Assembly: GCA_013791705.1 (NCBI GenBank) | Contig: VMTF01000199.1 | Span: 1-33,255 of the forward strand | Reading direction: 5' to 3' | From: Sphingomonadales bacterium | GTDB taxonomy: Bacteria > Pseudomonadota > Alphaproteobacteria > Sphingomonadales > Sphingomonadaceae | Length of the DNA stretch: 33,255 nt | Part shown: positions 23,304 through 30,238 of the stretch, piece by piece | Layout: every line of letters starts with the position of its first letter | How positions within the stretch are numbered: the stretch's first letter is position 1 | The notes under the pieces: generated by a model | The model's database searches: none | What the model was told of the DNA's origin: nothing | The model's input: the letters and a program-made list of their open reading frames with translations, nothing else | Program-made: the position numbers and the translations under genes

Positions 23304-23695
23304 CCTTTCCGCCGATTCCGGAACCGGACGCCGCGTCTGCCCGGTTCTTTGCCGCGCTCGACGCCGGCCGCATCGAATTGCTGCGGTGTGCGGACTGCGG
23401 CTCGATGCACCTGGCCGCGCTGATCTGCGATGCTTGCGGCGGAACGCAGTTCGCCACTGTGCCCGCAAGCGGGGCAGGGATCGTCCACAGCTTTACCCGG
23501 CTGCACATGGCGCACCATCCGGCCTTTGCCGAACAATTGCCGCTTACGGCCGGGGTGGTCGAGCTGGCCGAAGGTCCGCGCCTGTTCGCGCAACTTGTGG
23601 GCGAGGGCACGCTTGCGATCGGCGCGCCGGTGTCGGCCGAGATCCGCGACTGCGACGGGCGCGGGGTGGCGGTGTTCCGGCTTGTTGCGGGCTAG
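23300..23695 (+). CDS. second DUF35 / OB-fold zinc-ribbon protein
   Basis: This 131-residue protein overlaps the thiolase-like gene as ATGA. The zinc ribbon is CADCGSMHLAALICDAC (about residues 31-47), followed by an OB-fold beginning ASGAGIVHSFTRLH. It is the obvious binding partner of the preceding thiolase-like protein, as in Ltp2/ChsH2-type complexes. It is the last gene of the operon. Its stop overlaps the stop of the convergent kinase gene by four bases (23692-23695), so the two units run into one another without a spacer terminator. Confidence 0.86.
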   Translation: MTFPPIPEPDAASARFFAALDAGRIELLRCADCGSMHLAALICDACGGTQFATVPASGAGIVHSFTRLHMAHHPAFAEQLPLTAGVVELAEGPRLFAQLVGEGTLAIGAPVSAEIRDCDGRGVAVFRLVAG

Positions 23696-24807
23696 GAGGC
23701 GAGGCCCAGGGTGCCGGGTGGCAGGCTGCGGTGCGCCACGAAATCGGGCGACAAGGGCGGCACTGGCAGTCCCAGCCGGTCAGCCAGGATCTGGGTCAGC
23801 GTATTGGCCGTCGCCATGGTGCTGCCGGGCGACAGGCGGCCGGCTTCGACCGATATATCGGTCGCGCGGATCAGGGTCGTGGCCATGAAGAATGCGCCCA
23901 TGATCACGAAATACTCGAGGTCCGGCACGTCCTTGCCACTGGCCGTGCGATACCGCGCCAGCACGTCTTCGGCACCGGGCCAGCCGGGCGAACGGGGGAT
24001 GCCGATCGCTTCAGCGTGGAACTCGTCGGACATCACCCAATAGGCGACGTCCAGCCCGCGCGGGCCGATCAGCGCGCCTTCCCAATCGAGCACGGCGGCG
24101 ACGGACTGGTCGGCGGCAAACAGGATATTGCCGGGCCGGGCATCGCCCCACAGCAAGACCTCTTCGGTGTCCTGCAGACCCGAGCGGTTGGCGCGCAGAT
24201 ATTCGAGCGCGCGGTCGGTGATCGGGAACGGGCGGCCTTGCGTGGCCCATGCATACCATTCCTCCAGCCGGGCGAGGTGGGCCTCAAGCGCGGTGCGCCC
24301 GGCATTGCCTTCGGCGAGAAAGGCGTGGGACTTGCGCCAGTCGATGCCGTGGATCGCGGCCATTGCATCGATGCCGTTTTCGGCGATGCGGCGGCGTTCT
24401 TCAGGCGCAAGCTCGGTCAGCAGTCCGGCGCGGTGCAGCGAGGGACGCCCCAGCGGCGACTGGCCCGCCACCTCGCGCATCACCAGAAAGCGCTGGCCCA
24501 GCACGGATGGATCGCTTTCCACCGCGATCATCGGCGGGACCGGGACCGTGCCGGCGCGGGCAACGCCATCCATCACGCGAAATTCGCGCAGGATATCAGG
24601 CTGCATGAAGAGCTGTTTGCCGCGCTGTTCGAGCCGGACGATGAAGCGTTCTTCACCCCCATCGGGGCTGTGGCAGACGAGGCGGAACAGTTCGCTCGAC
24701 TGGCCGCCGGCAAACTGGACGAAACTGACAATTTCCGTGCGAGGCCGGAATGCCGGAGTCCGGGCGATCCATGCGGCGAGCGAGGTGGCCGCCGCTTCAG
24801 TCGTCAT
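23692..24807 (-). CDS. APH-type phosphotransferase (ACAD10/11- or LvaA-like kinase)
   Basis: This 371-residue protein of the aminoglycoside-phosphotransferase fold has the N-terminal FVQFAGGQSSELFRLVC nucleotide loop. The lysine-bearing strand is replaced by an arginine-rich one (FIVRLEQRG). The catalytic loop is LLWGDARPGNILF, in which the usual His before Gly-Asp is Trp. The metal-binding DWE lies in VLDWEGALIGPRGLDVAYWV. Kinases of this type associate with acyl-CoA dehydrogenases. In ACAD10/11 and in Pseudomonas LvaA they phosphorylate 4-hydroxyacyl-CoAs. It overlaps the oxidoreductase gene by 11 bases and is the last gene of the operon led by the double acyl-CoA dehydrogenase. The same role is a reasonable inference, but the substrate is unproven. 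Confidence 0.83.
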   Translation of the reverse strand: MTTEAAATSLAAWIARTPAFRPRTEIVSFVQFAGGQSSELFRLVCHSPDGGEERFIVRLEQRGKQLFMQPDILREFRVMDGVARAGTVPVPPMIAVESDPSVLGQRFLVMREVAGQSPLGRPSLHRAGLLTELAPEERRRIAENGIDAMAAIHGIDWRKSHAFLAEGNAGRTALEAHLARLEEWYAWATQGRPFPITDRALEYLRANRSGLQDTEEVLLWGDARPGNILFAADQSVAAVLDWEGALIGPRGLDVAYWVMSDEFHAEAIGIPRSPGWPGAEDVLARYRTASGKDVPDLEYFVIMGAFFMATTLIRATDISVEAGRLSPGSTMATANTLTQILADRLGLPVPPLSPDFVAHRSLPPGTLGLAS

Positions 24808-25741
24808 GGGCGACCCTGATCACGATCTTGGCGCCGGGGCTGCCATTCTGGGCCGCCCACGCAGCCTGGATGTCCTCCAGATCATAGACGATCGTGTCGA
24901 TCTCCCAATTGCCTTCGCGGGCATAGGCCAGCAGGCGCTCGAATGCGGCGCGGCGTTCTGCGGCGGGGCGGATCAGTTCGCCGGTATCGACCCCGATGTG
25001 CGATCGGCGCCGCAGTTCGGTGAGGGTGAGGGTGAACGTCCGGCCTGCCCGCGTGCCGACGCTCATCACGCGGCCGCCTTCGGCGGTGCAGCGGAAGGCG
25101 GCTTCGCCCGGCGCACCGAACAGGGGATCGAGCACGACGTCATAGCCTTTTTCGCCCATCTCGGCGGCGAGCGCGGCCTGATCGTCGCCCTGGCCGAGCT
25201 GGACTGTGGCATCGACCATCCCGCGCTCCTTGAGGCGCGCGAGCGTGTCGGCGGAGCGCGCCGCACCGACGACATATCCGGCACCCAGACGGCGCGCGGT
25301 TAGCGTACCGATCTGTCCGACCGGCCCGGTCGCGCCGAGGATCAGCACCCGCTCGCCCGGCTTGATCTGCGCAGCCTCGAGCGGGATCAGCGCGCCCAGA
25401 CCGGCGAGCGCCAGCGCGATGACCTGCCGCGCATCCGCCTCTTCGGGAATGGGCCAGATTTCCGCGTCGGGCACGATGGTATAGTCCGACATTGCGCCCT
25501 GCTGCGGGACCGAATGGCCGAAATAGACCCGCGTTCCGTCTTCCAGCCGGCCAACACCCTCGCCGCCGATGATATAGGGGAAAACCGGGCTCTTGTAGGT
25601 GCCGCGCACGCGCAGCACGTCAGTGGGCTGCAGCCCGGCCCATTCGACCTTGATCCGTTTTGTGCCGGGAAGCGCTCCGGGCAGTGGCTGGTCGGTAAAA
25701 TAGGGCACCGTGTTCAGCGCTTCGACGATTGCGGCTCGCAT
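24797..25741 (-). CDS. MDR-family quinone oxidoreductase-like protein (zinc-free)
   Basis: From the ATG at 25741, preceded at good spacing by GGAG, the protein has 314 residues beginning MRAAIVEALNTVPYF. The upstream ATG at 25753 adds four residues but lacks a ribosome site. It has a GroES-like N-terminal domain (GLQPTDVLRVRGTYK, then PYIIGGEGVGRL). A nucleotide-binding domain follows with VLILGATGPVGQIGTLTARRLGAGYVVGAARS. No structural or catalytic zinc cysteines are visible, as expected of quinone or enoyl reductases. It probably uses NADPH to reduce an enone or enoyl-CoA. It lies 49 bases downstream of the enoyl-CoA hydratase in the same operon. Confidence 0.85.
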   Translation of the reverse strand: MRAAIVEALNTVPYFTDQPLPGALPGTKRIKVEWAGLQPTDVLRVRGTYKSPVFPYIIGGEGVGRLEDGTRVYFGHSVPQQGAMSDYTIVPDAEIWPIPEEADARQVIALALAGLGALIPLEAAQIKPGERVLILGATGPVGQIGTLTARRLGAGYVVGAARSADTLARLKERGMVDATVQLGQGDDQAALAAEMGEKGYDVVLDPLFGAPGEAAFRCTAEGGRVMSVGTRAGRTFTLTLTELRRRSHIGVDTGELIRPAAERRAAFERLLAYAREGNWEIDTIVYDLEDIQAAWAAQNGSPGAKIVIRVAHDD

Positions 25742-25790
25742 GGTTTGCTCCATGAAGACTGGGTGTAACGGGCAGGAGCGACACGGCCGC

Positions 25791-26576
25791 CTACTTCACA
25801 TGGCGTTGGCGCAGCATCCGCAGCAATTCCTGCTGTTCCGCGCGGTCGCTGAGGCTGCTGTTGATCAGGCGCTCGACGTTGCGGCCCTGGCTGCGATCAA
25901 GATCGCGGGCCAGTTCGATGGCGAGCTTGGCCGAGCCCATCACTTCGGGGGGATGCCTGGCGATGCGCTGGCAGAACGCGCTGACTTGTTCGCGGAACGT
26001 CTCTTCGGGATAGACGGCATGGATCAGGCCCACGGTGAGGGCTTGCTGCGCTTCCATCGTTTCCGCGGCCATGATGAACCAGCGGGCCCAGTGCGCGCCG
26101 ATGGTGCGGACCAGCCGGCTGGTGCCGCCCGAACCCGGGATCATGCCCATGTTCAGCTCGGGCAGCATATATTTCACCGCCGGGCTCGCGAGGCGGAAGT
26201 CGCACGACAGCGACATTTCCAGCCCGGCGCCGTAGCACGGACCCTGGTGGGCGACGACGATCGGCTTTTCGATCGCTTCGAGCTTGTCATACAGATCGTG
26301 CCGGGCGACGGCACGATAGTCCCGGCGGAACCCGGTTGGTCCCTCGCTGACACCGCCCGTCTTCAGGTCAGCGATCTCGAAGCCGGCCGAAAAGAAGCTG
26401 CCTTCCGATTCGATCAGCAGCACCCGCAAGTCCGGATCGGCGGCGAATTCATCCGCCGTTTGCGCCAGCGCATCGAACATCGCCCGATTGATCGCGTTGC
26501 GCTTGGCCGCCCGATCGAGCCGGTAAATCAACACCGCGCCATCGCGGCGCACGGAGAATTCAGGTTTGGTTTCCAT
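25791..26576 (-). CDS. enoyl-CoA hydratase/isomerase family (crotonase), copy A
   Basis: This 261-residue crotonase begins METKPEFSVRRDGAVLIYRL. The oxyanion-hole segments are SEGSFFSAGFEIADL and VAHQGPCYGAGLEMSLSCDFRLAS. The first catalytic glutamate is in LPELNMGMIPGSGGTSRLV, while the second position is glycine or serine, so isomerase or modified hydratase activity is possible. It starts three bases after the stop of the double acyl-CoA dehydrogenase. From codon 5 onward its DNA is identical to the start of the gene at 33149, a second copy in opposite orientation. At least the first 95 comparable bases show no mismatch, so duplication or gene conversion must be recent. Confidence 0.9.
   Translation of the reverse strand: METKPEFSVRRDGAVLIYRLDRAAKRNAINRAMFDALAQTADEFAADPDLRVLLIESEGSFFSAGFEIADLKTGGVSEGPTGFRRDYRAVARHDLYDKLEAIEKPIVVAHQGPCYGAGLEMSLSCDFRLASPAVKYMLPELNMGMIPGSGGTSRLVRTIGAHWARWFIMAAETMEAQQALTVGLIHAVYPEETFREQVSAFCQRIARHPPEVMGSAKLAIELARDLDRSQGRNVERLINSSLSDRAEQQELLRMLRQRHVK
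26470..26564 (-). repeat. inverted duplicate, copy A (partner 33161-33255)
   Basis: Ninety-five bases, read on the minus strand, are identical to 33161-33255 on the plus strand. I compared them base by base. The match runs to the right edge of the window, so the true length is unknown. It starts at codon 5 of both hydratase genes. Upstream of it, codons 3-4 and the leaders differ. Confidence 0.97.
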
Positions 26577-26579
26577 GGC

Positions 26580-28763
26580 TCAGGCCCTCGTTCTGGGCAG
26601 GCCAAGGCCCGCCTCGGCAATGATGCTTCTCTGAACTTCGCTCGTTCCGGCATAAACCGTGCTCGGGACCGAGCGGCGGAACGCGCGTTCGATCCGGCCG
26701 AGCGGGGTAAAGCCCCGGAACACGGATTCGGGTGCCGCCAGGGCAACCAGGTCGGAACTGCACGAAACCCAGGCTTCGCTGGCGAACAGCTTCGTGCTCG
26801 GGCCATAGTGCTTGCGGGGACGGCCGTTGGCGAAGGCCTCGGCAGTGCGGCGGTTGAGGGCATCCGCGACTTCCAGCCGCACGGCGACCGAAGCCAGAAC
26901 CATCTGTGCCGCAGTCGTGTCAATCGGCGCGGCCCCGTCGGCGGCAGGTGTTCTGGCCCATTCCAGTGCACATTCCAGCATCCCCCGGATTGCGCCATAG
27001 AAGTGATCGCCCGCGCCCTGTTCGAGCGCCAGCAGGGTCGCGAGCACCTTGGCGCCGGCGTTGACTTCGCCGAGGCGATAATCGTCATGCAGACGGACGC
27101 CGTCGTAGAAGGTAGTGTTGGTCCGTTCGCCGCCCACGGTCTTGATTTCGTGGCAACGATAGCCCGGCACGGTGGTCGGCATCGCGAACAGGGTGATGCC
27201 GCCGTGCTTGCTCTCGCCGGTGCGCGTAAGCAGGATCACGTAGTCGGCGAAATGGCCTTGCGACGTGAACATCTTCTGGCCGTCGATCACCCATTCGTCA
27301 CCGTCGCGAACCGCGCGCGTCTTGACCGCGAAAATGTCGGACCCGCACGATGGTTCGGAGTAGCCGAGCGCCGCGTAAGCTTGCCCTGCGGCCAGTTTCG
27401 GGAGGATCTCCGCCTTGGCCCGATCCGAGCCATAGCGCATCAGCATCTTGCCGAGCATGTCGCCGATCCCGACGATCACATAGTCCCAGTCATACTCGGT
27501 GAAGGTGTCGCGGATGGCGCTGACCGCGAAGGCATCATAGCCGCTGCCGCCCAGTTCGACCGGCCAATCCGGATAGAGCAGGTTGCGGCTTGCCAGCTTC
27601 TGGAACAACTCCTTGTCGAAGAAGTCATCAGATTCGAATTGCCATTTGCTGCGCGTTTCCGTGACGTGTTCGGCCAGCACCTCGCGAACCCGGTTGCCGG
27701 CTTCCCGCGCGCCGGCGGGATATTCGAACGTGATGGCAACCGGGCCGGCGTCCGGAAGGTCCGCCGGCTCGTTCTTCCACAGGCGCCGGGCCGCCACGGC
27801 CAGTTCCGCGTCGGGATTGCCGGCCGCAAGCGCCCAGGCGTTGACGCGCCGGAAATACATTTGCGCATCGTATTCGAGCGTCATGCCGTAGCCGCCAAAC
27901 ACCCGCATCGCGCGAATGGTGGCCTGGCGGCAGGCTTTCGCGGCCCACCAGAACGACATCGGGACCATCGCCGCCGCCATCGGGTGCCCCGATGCAATCC
28001 GCTCGACCGCGCGCCAGACCAGCAGTCCGGCGCCATCGACTTCGGCGCTGGCTTCGGCGAGCGGATGGGCGAGGCCCTGATAGCTGCCGATCGGCTGGCC
28101 GAACGCTTCGCGCTCCTTGGCATAGTCCGCCGCGAGATCGATCGCCTTGCGGGCGGCGGCGGCGACTGAGGCCGCGGTGAGCAGTTTCCACTCGTCGATC
28201 GCGGCGCGGAATGCGGCGATCGCCGCAGACCCGCTGGCAACCGCTTCGCCGACTTCCGGCCCGAGCAGCACGTCGCAGGTGGCGATGGAGCCGGTGTTCG
28301 GCTTGTTCGCGCCGAACGGTCCCCGGACCACCCGCACCTGATCGCCGCAGCGGAACAGGATGCGCTGCGCCACGGGCGCGGCGACAACCGGACGGGGCGC
28401 CGGATGGGCCGCGTCGGCGAGTGCGAACGTGACGATTTCGCCTGCGGCGACGGATGAAACGTCGCCGGTCAGCGCGGCGAGCAGGCGCGCCGCGACGATC
28501 GCCTCGGTCGCGGGGATGAGCGGAAGAAAGGTGCCAATCGTTTCGGCGACGATGACCGCGTCCATCAGGCTGCCGCCCGCGCCGCCGCTGTCTTCAGGAA
28601 CGCGCAGGAGGGGCAGGCCCATCTCGGCGAATGCCTGCCAGGTCTCGGCATCGTGGCCGATCGCCTCGCTCTCGCGGATGCGGGCCGGCGTCGATGTTCT
28701 GGCCAGAGCGCGCGTCAACATGTCGCGCAGCATTCGCTGATCGTCGGTCAGTTCAAGAATCAT
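26580..28763 (-). CDS. double-domain acyl-CoA dehydrogenase fusion
   Basis: From the ATG at 28763, with AAGG eight bases upstream, the protein has 727 residues. The track start is a GTG at 28793. Two complete acyl-CoA dehydrogenase modules lie in tandem. The N-terminal one (about 1-330) ends with RVFGGYGMTLEYDAQMYFRR and lacks a GTSE glutamate. The C-terminal one (about 350-727) has LGYSEPSCGSDIFAVKT, WVIDGQKMFTSQG and the catalytic-glutamate segment VYAGTSEVQRSI. The arrangement resembles the heterotetrameric steroid side-chain dehydrogenases, in which one subunit carries the base, here joined in one chain. It is followed within three bases by the hydratase. Just upstream is a synthetase remnant that once led this operon. 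Confidence 0.9.
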   Translation of the reverse strand: MILELTDDQRMLRDMLTRALARTSTPARIRESEAIGHDAETWQAFAEMGLPLLRVPEDSGGAGGSLMDAVIVAETIGTFLPLIPATEAIVAARLLAALTGDVSSVAAGEIVTFALADAAHPAPRPVVAAPVAQRILFRCGDQVRVVRGPFGANKPNTGSIATCDVLLGPEVGEAVASGSAAIAAFRAAIDEWKLLTAASVAAAARKAIDLAADYAKEREAFGQPIGSYQGLAHPLAEASAEVDGAGLLVWRAVERIASGHPMAAAMVPMSFWWAAKACRQATIRAMRVFGGYGMTLEYDAQMYFRRVNAWALAAGNPDAELAVAARRLWKNEPADLPDAGPVAITFEYPAGAREAGNRVREVLAEHVTETRSKWQFESDDFFDKELFQKLASRNLLYPDWPVELGGSGYDAFAVSAIRDTFTEYDWDYVIVGIGDMLGKMLMRYGSDRAKAEILPKLAAGQAYAALGYSEPSCGSDIFAVKTRAVRDGDEWVIDGQKMFTSQGHFADYVILLTRTGESKHGGITLFAMPTTVPGYRCHEIKTVGGERTNTTFYDGVRLHDDYRLGEVNAGAKVLATLLALEQGAGDHFYGAIRGMLECALEWARTPAADGAAPIDTTAAQMVLASVAVRLEVADALNRRTAEAFANGRPRKHYGPSTKLFASEAWVSCSSDLVALAAPESVFRGFTPLGRIERAFRRSVPSTVYAGTSEVQRSIIAEAGLGLPRTRA

Positions 28764-28893
28764 GCGGTCTGCCTTCTGTTTCCGTTCGTTCACGCAGTTG
28801 TTCGCGCAGCCTGGCCTTCAGGATCTTGCCGGCCGGGGCGCGGGGGTAGTCATCGACAATCGCCTGGCGCTCGGGCGTCTTCCGGCGGGCGAG
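28753..28893 (-). pseudogene. C-terminal remnant of an AMP-forming acyl-CoA synthetase
   Basis: The minus-strand frame ending at 28753 reads GLARRKTPERQAIVDDYPRAPAGKILKARLREQLRE near its end. That is the A10 lysine tail of acyl-CoA synthetases (typically ...VDDLPRTPAGKILK..LRE). Only about 46 residues are recognisable. Upstream of about 28893 the similarity ends abruptly and the sequence turns into the leader of the rightward dehydrogenase gene. The remnant's stop overlaps the start of the double dehydrogenase by 11 bases, as an intact operon would. The rest of the synthetase, more than 450 residues, is missing. The exact breakpoint is uncertain by tens of bases. Confidence 0.75.
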
Positions 28894-29030
28894 GCCGGAT
28901 TTCCCTCGCCCGGCCCAGTCCGCTCGCGGCGCAATCCGTTTACCGTGCCACCATGGGAGGGCCACCACTTCGGGCGAAGTCCCTTCACAGGGGCTATGGG
29001 CGGTGGGCTGCGAGACCTACGCAAGCCGGT

Positions 29031-30203
29031 ATGACCATATCCGCTGAACTGGGTGGCTGGGAGCTGCCGCTTGAGCTGCAAATGTTGCGCGATACCGTGC
29101 GCGGCTTTGTTGCTGACGACGTTGCAGCGGCGGAAGCGACGCTTGCGCTCGGGCAGGCCAAACTTGCTCCTGAAATCCTGGCTCCTTTGCAGGAGAAGGC
29201 TCGCAAGCTTGGCCTTTGGGCGCTGGCGACGCCAGAGCGTTTCGGCGGGGCTGGCCTTGGCGTGCTGGCCCAGGTGGTGGTCGCGGAGGAAGCGGCCAAG
29301 TGCCGCCTTGGCGCGTTCTTTCCCGGAGCAGGGGCAATCGGGGGCGATCCGCCATCGGTGATCTTTCAGGGGACGCCCGAGCAGTTCGAGCACTATGGCC
29401 GCCCGATCATCGAGGGCCGGATGCCCAAGGCCTTTACCGCGATCAGCGAGGCGACCGGCGGCAGCGATCCCGCGCGGGCGATCCAGTGCCGCGCGGTGCG
29501 CGACGGCGACAACTACATTCTCAACGGCAGCAAGACCTGGACCACCCATGCGGACAGCGCCCAGTGGGGTGTCGTCTATGCCCGGACCGGCGAGCCGGGC
29601 CGCCGCGACGGGATCAGTTGCTTCATCATTGAGACCGGCTTGCCGGGCTTCACCCGCTCGCCGATCCCGGTGATGATCGCCAACAGCCCCAGCGAACTGC
29701 ATTTCGAGGATGTTGCCGTGCCGGTCGCCAACCGGATCGGGGCGGAGGGCGGGGGCTTTGCCATGGCCGACAGTTTCCTGACGCGGGCCCGCATCGTCTA
29801 TGGCGCGGGGCCGATCGGCATTGCCGAGGAAGCGCTCAGGCTGGCGGTGGAATGGGCCAAGGAACGCCGGGTGTTCGGCGGATTGCTGGCCGAAAAGCAA
29901 GGCGCGCAGTGGATGCTGGCGGATTGCCGGATCGCGCTCGATGCCGCGCGCCTGCTGGTTTATCGCGCGGCGTGGAAGGCGGATCGGAACGAACCGGCGC
30001 GGCCCGAAGCGGCCATGGCCAAGTGGGCCGCGACCGAGGCGGCCTTCAAGACGCTCGACACCTGCATCCAGTTGATGGGTGGGATGGGCGTTTCGTGCGA
30101 ACTGCCGCTGGAACGCTGGTTCCGCGAGTTGCGGATCAAGCGGCTGGGCGAAGGTGCTACCGAAATCCAGCGCATGATCGTCGCGCGGGATGTCCTTGCC
30201 TGA
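29031..30203 (+). CDS. acyl-CoA dehydrogenase, single-domain
   Basis: The track ORF extends back to 28653 through the synthetase remnant. The start chosen here is the ATG at 29031 (MTISAELGGWELPLELQML), giving 390 residues. No convincing ribosome site precedes it, so the start is less sure than others. Motifs are AISEATGGSDPARAIQCRAV, YILNGSKTWTTHA, FEDVAVPVANRIG and the C-terminal IKRLGEGATEIQRMIVARDVLA, which supplies the catalytic glutamate. All are standard. It would form an enoyl-CoA with FAD and ETF. It stands alone between the rearrangement breakpoint near 28893 and the convergent mhpA pseudogene, so its original promoter may have been lost or replaced. Confidence 0.9.
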   Translation: MTISAELGGWELPLELQMLRDTVRGFVADDVAAAEATLALGQAKLAPEILAPLQEKARKLGLWALATPERFGGAGLGVLAQVVVAEEAAKCRLGAFFPGAGAIGGDPPSVIFQGTPEQFEHYGRPIIEGRMPKAFTAISEATGGSDPARAIQCRAVRDGDNYILNGSKTWTTHADSAQWGVVYARTGEPGRRDGISCFIIETGLPGFTRSPIPVMIANSPSELHFEDVAVPVANRIGAEGGGFAMADSFLTRARIVYGAGPIGIAEEALRLAVEWAKERRVFGGLLAEKQGAQWMLADCRIALDAARLLVYRAAWKADRNEPARPEAAMAKWAATEAAFKTLDTCIQLMGGMGVSCELPLERWFRELRIKRLGEGATEIQRMIVARDVLA

Positions 30204-30238
30204 GGGGTGGACGGCGCGCGCCCTTGCGGCCCTACCGC

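Noticed and set aside
25710-28169. 819-codon plus-strand ORF, the longest in the track
   Set aside because: It is antisense to the double acyl-CoA dehydrogenase, hydratase and part of the MDR gene. The translation is rich in Arg, Gly and His with no recognisable fold, whereas all three minus-strand genes have clear motifs.
28762-29034. 90-codon plus-strand ORF over the synthetase remnant
   Set aside because: It is antisense to the recognisable synthetase tail and has no features of its own.
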